Of a DNA stretch of 64,000 nucleotides, positions 61,707-64,000 are shown piece after piece. Every line of letters begins with the position of its first letter. Positions within the stretch are counted from its first letter, which is position 1. Under the pieces are notes generated by a model. The model saw only the letters and a program-made list of their open reading frames with translations, searched no databases and was not told the DNA's origin. Made by a program: the position numbers and the translations under genes. The stretch comes from Prunus persica (Eukaryota > Streptophyta > Magnoliopsida > Rosales > Rosaceae): positions 10,928,411-10,992,410 of the forward strand of contig NC_034014.1 in the NCBI RefSeq assembly GCF_000346465.2, read 5' to 3'.

Positions 61707-62149
61707 AGGTGTTATACATATGTTTCAATATTATTTCAATTACAAATTTTTGTGTTTGGCTAAATGTACACCAGAGAAGTTTATATCAGCATTATTCGCC
61801 ATGAAAATGCACCCACAAAACCTCAGGCTTCTTTCTCAGCCAACAATAGGAATTACATTGAAAGCGAATGTGTTAGTTCTCCTTTCTCAGGTTACTTAGG
61901 AATTAGGATAGGCAGTTATATGAATTATATGCTTACAAAGGCACACGCTCAGGTGAGCATTTTATGGAGTGGATAATGTTCAGCTTCATTAGTAAAATAT
62001 AGACAGAATAATTGACATACTTCTTGTCATGTTCAACTTAGAACTGTGGCAAAATAAACTTTATCATTTTATTTGACATTTCAATACCTCAACACTAAAT
62101 AACAAACTTATCTAGTTACTGATTTCCTTTGTTTCAAGATGGGAGCAGA

Positions 62150-62298
62150 TCTCAGACAAAGCTGCAAGCAATTATATCTCCAATGGCACTTAGAACCCAA
62201 GAAAGACATGCTATACTCCAAGGGATACCTCTGGCGCAGGTCTAGACAAGTATTTTTGGCCTTAGTTCTTTATTTGATCCATTTTGTCATGTTTCAAT
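62150..62298 (+). pseudogene. MLO-family gene fragment, copy 2
   Basis: Same sequence and same frame break as at 54272-54420. Confidence 0.6.
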
Positions 62299-62547
62299 TA
62301 TGTTATTAAACTCTTAATCTTTTTCTTTACCTCATAATGATCAATTTGGGGTTATCATAACTATTTGTATGTAGGTGTGCTTGAATCATGGGATAAGGTT
62401 TTGCATTTCAAGGAAGCCGTATTTACATACAAGTCACATGAAGACCTGAAAACACCTCATTCGGTTGGAAGTGGGCTTTGAGGACTAGTGATATAGGATA
62501 TATCTTAGGATTGTAATGAGTTTCTTTTGGAAATTGTTACATTGATC

Positions 62548-63083
62548 TTTTATTAATGATAATATATATTATTTTTTGGACAACAATTTCTCATTGGAAA
62601 TATTTTTTATATTTCTTTTGCAAAATATTTGTATATTCCGACGGCTTTTTACTCATGATAGTCGCTATAAATGTAGTCGGAAAAATATTTTTTTTGACAC
62701 ACTTCCATGTCGGAAATGCACAATTCCGACAAAATTATATTTATCACAAATAGTAATCTAGGGTCGGAAATACTATTTTCGACCAATAGTCACTGGTTGA
62801 AAATATAGCACATACGTATTTGCGACCATATTTATGGTTGGAAATGAATTTGTATAGTTGTTTTGAAAATCCATTTCCGACAGAAATATAAGCAATATCG
62901 ACGAAACATGGGCGTTGGAAATAAATTATTTCCGATGGACTGGTCGGAAAAAAAGTATTTTCAACGGGCGTTTTTTCCGACGACTATCAATGGCAAATTG
63001 CAGTCGAAAAAGAGTATTTTCGACGGCAGAAGGCCTTTTTCGACCACAAACCACCCTCACTAAAGGCATTCTATTTTGTAGTG
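62548..63083 (-). mobile_element. CACTA family 2 terminal fragment, copy 3
   Basis: Terminal CACTACAAAATAG on the minus strand at 63083; differs from copy 2 by a few substitutions and one extra A near 62733. Confidence 0.65.
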
Positions 63084-63130
63084 TCTATGGAACTTAAATT
63101 TCTTGAATTAAGTTCTCAATTTGTACTCAC

Positions 63131-63242
63131 ATGGAAGAAGAACGCCAACATCTGTTTTGTAGATTGCAGAGTTATTTTGAGGTGAATCACTAGCATAGTA
63201 ACCAGCATAGTAATTTAGTCCAAGAAAGTCAAATAAACCATT
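63131..63242 (-). pseudogene. Beta-glucosidase exon 9 fragment, copy 2
   Basis: Same fragment as 55252-55364 without the extra C, again cut by the CACTA family 1 end. Confidence 0.8.
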
Positions 63243-64000
63243 CACTACTACAAAAAAGCAAAAAGACGACGGTAAATCACCGTCGTGTATTCGGTTTTTC
63301 AATGGTCGTGGAATCCACCGTCATCTTTTCCCTCATAAACCACGACGCTAAATCACCGTCGTTGTTACAATATACAACGTCATCAACAAATACAAAACGA
63401 CATCTTTGTACTGCAAAAGATCTAAAAAAGGAGTCGAGGATGAGAATAGACGACCAACTCTCTAAAAAAACCGTCGTTAAAAAGGAAAAATATGACACAT
63501 ATTAACAGAACAAGGCCGCAAGATAGACATACAATGACGAAAATTAAAATAAAACGCCGTTAAATATCATTTTTACGACAATAAAAAATATGACGTCTTT
63601 AAATACATTAGAAGACGACGTTATTTATACCTACTACGTCACCTATATAAAAAAAGCCGTCGTAAAATAAATTTTCCACTTCGATTTTTCTATAAAAGAT
63701 GACGTGGAAATAGTTGTCAGTGTCATTATTTACGACGTATGTATTTATAGAGTAGACGTTGAACAACGAAACAACGTCGGTTACAAATATATGAAAGTCG
63801 TATTACAAAATTTATATGTCCTATTTTCAGAAACAAACAACGACGATAAATATTAGACGTTGTTAAATACAACAACGTCGAAAACAAATAAAAATAGACG
63901 TGTTTAGTCTGCTAAAGTTCTAAAAAATAGTCGAGGATGAGAATAGACGACCAACTCAAACAAATCACCGTCGTTAAAAAGGAAAAATATGACACATATT
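63243..64000 (-). mobile_element. CACTA family 1 terminal fragment, copy 3 (continues past the window)
   Basis: Terminal repeat CACTACTACAAAAAAGC at 63243-63259 followed by CCGTCG/ACGTC subterminal repeats to the end of the window. It continues beyond the point where the first copy is lost in the gap at 56082. Confidence 0.8.

Larger units (their letters stand above)
59160..63957. repeat. Second copy of the 4.8-kb tandem unit (51287-56081)
   Basis: It follows the first copy at a constant offset of about 7878 bases with only scattered single-base differences over its whole length. It includes the upstream region, GTTTATCC array, solo LTR, MLO fragment, CACTA family 2 end, exon 9 fragment and CACTA family 1 end. 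Either a recent tandem duplication or an unresolved haplotype duplicated by the assembler next to the N gaps. Confidence 0.85.

Overview
The window is plant nuclear DNA: AT-rich, intron-containing, and dominated by transposons and recent duplications. Two plant family 1 beta-glucosidase genes, a Ty1/copia retroelement, CACTA, hAT and Mutator-like elements and an MLO fragment all point to a dicot. The beta-glucosidases resemble the cyanogenic/BGLU12-like group that is expanded in Rosaceae (Prunus, Malus, Pyrus), so Rosaceae is my inference, not a proven assignment. Two N runs (50436-51286, 851 N; 56082-56181, exactly 100 N) mark assembly gaps.

Layout. 1-2343 is the 3' part of a CACTA element (DUF4216-type ORF end, ACGTC-rich subterminal array, terminal CACTACTAC repeat). 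2410-3135 (-) is the first coding part of a second CACTA transposase. 4780-6545 is a repeat block carrying a 112-codon ORF (four copies in the window). 6548-6735 is a dead, inverted beta-glucosidase promoter. 7548-13416 is a young, complete Ty1/copia element with an intact 1315-aa polyprotein, LTRs of unequal length and an apparent self-complementary primer-binding site. 14464-17315 is beta-glucosidase gene 1 (13 exons, intact). 18200-20440 is LTR-like sequence, a CT microsatellite and a near-perfect hairpin. About 21964-37131 is a large Mutator-like element (MULE) with a ULP1-type protease gene, a GRF zinc-finger gene, two related coiled-coil genes of unknown function and a decayed MULE transposase. 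37132-40760 holds a further promoter remnant and a truncated antisense beta-glucosidase pseudogene cut by a second CACTA family. 42728-45581 is beta-glucosidase gene 2, almost identical to gene 1 and embedded in a duplicated block (about 40.6-48.7 kb versus 6.5-20.4 kb without the copia element). From 48.9 kb to the end are two tandem copies of a 7-8 kb composite unit: ORF block, dead beta-glucosidase promoter, solo LTR with target duplication, MLO-like fragment, CACTA family 2 end, beta-glucosidase exon 9 fragment, CACTA family 1 end. The second copy also carries a 1.23-kb hAT element with a perfect 8-bp target duplication.

How it fits together. The locus looks like a beta-glucosidase cluster in which divergent (head-to-head) gene pairs were duplicated; the plus-strand partners at 14.5 and 42.7 kb survived and the minus-strand partners decayed to promoters or exons 7-9. 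Transposons inserted between and during the duplications, and paralogous empty sites elsewhere in the window date several of them. The most novel material is inside the MULE (the paired coiled-coil family and the protease/zinc-finger cargo) and in the copia leader (self-priming-like complementarity).
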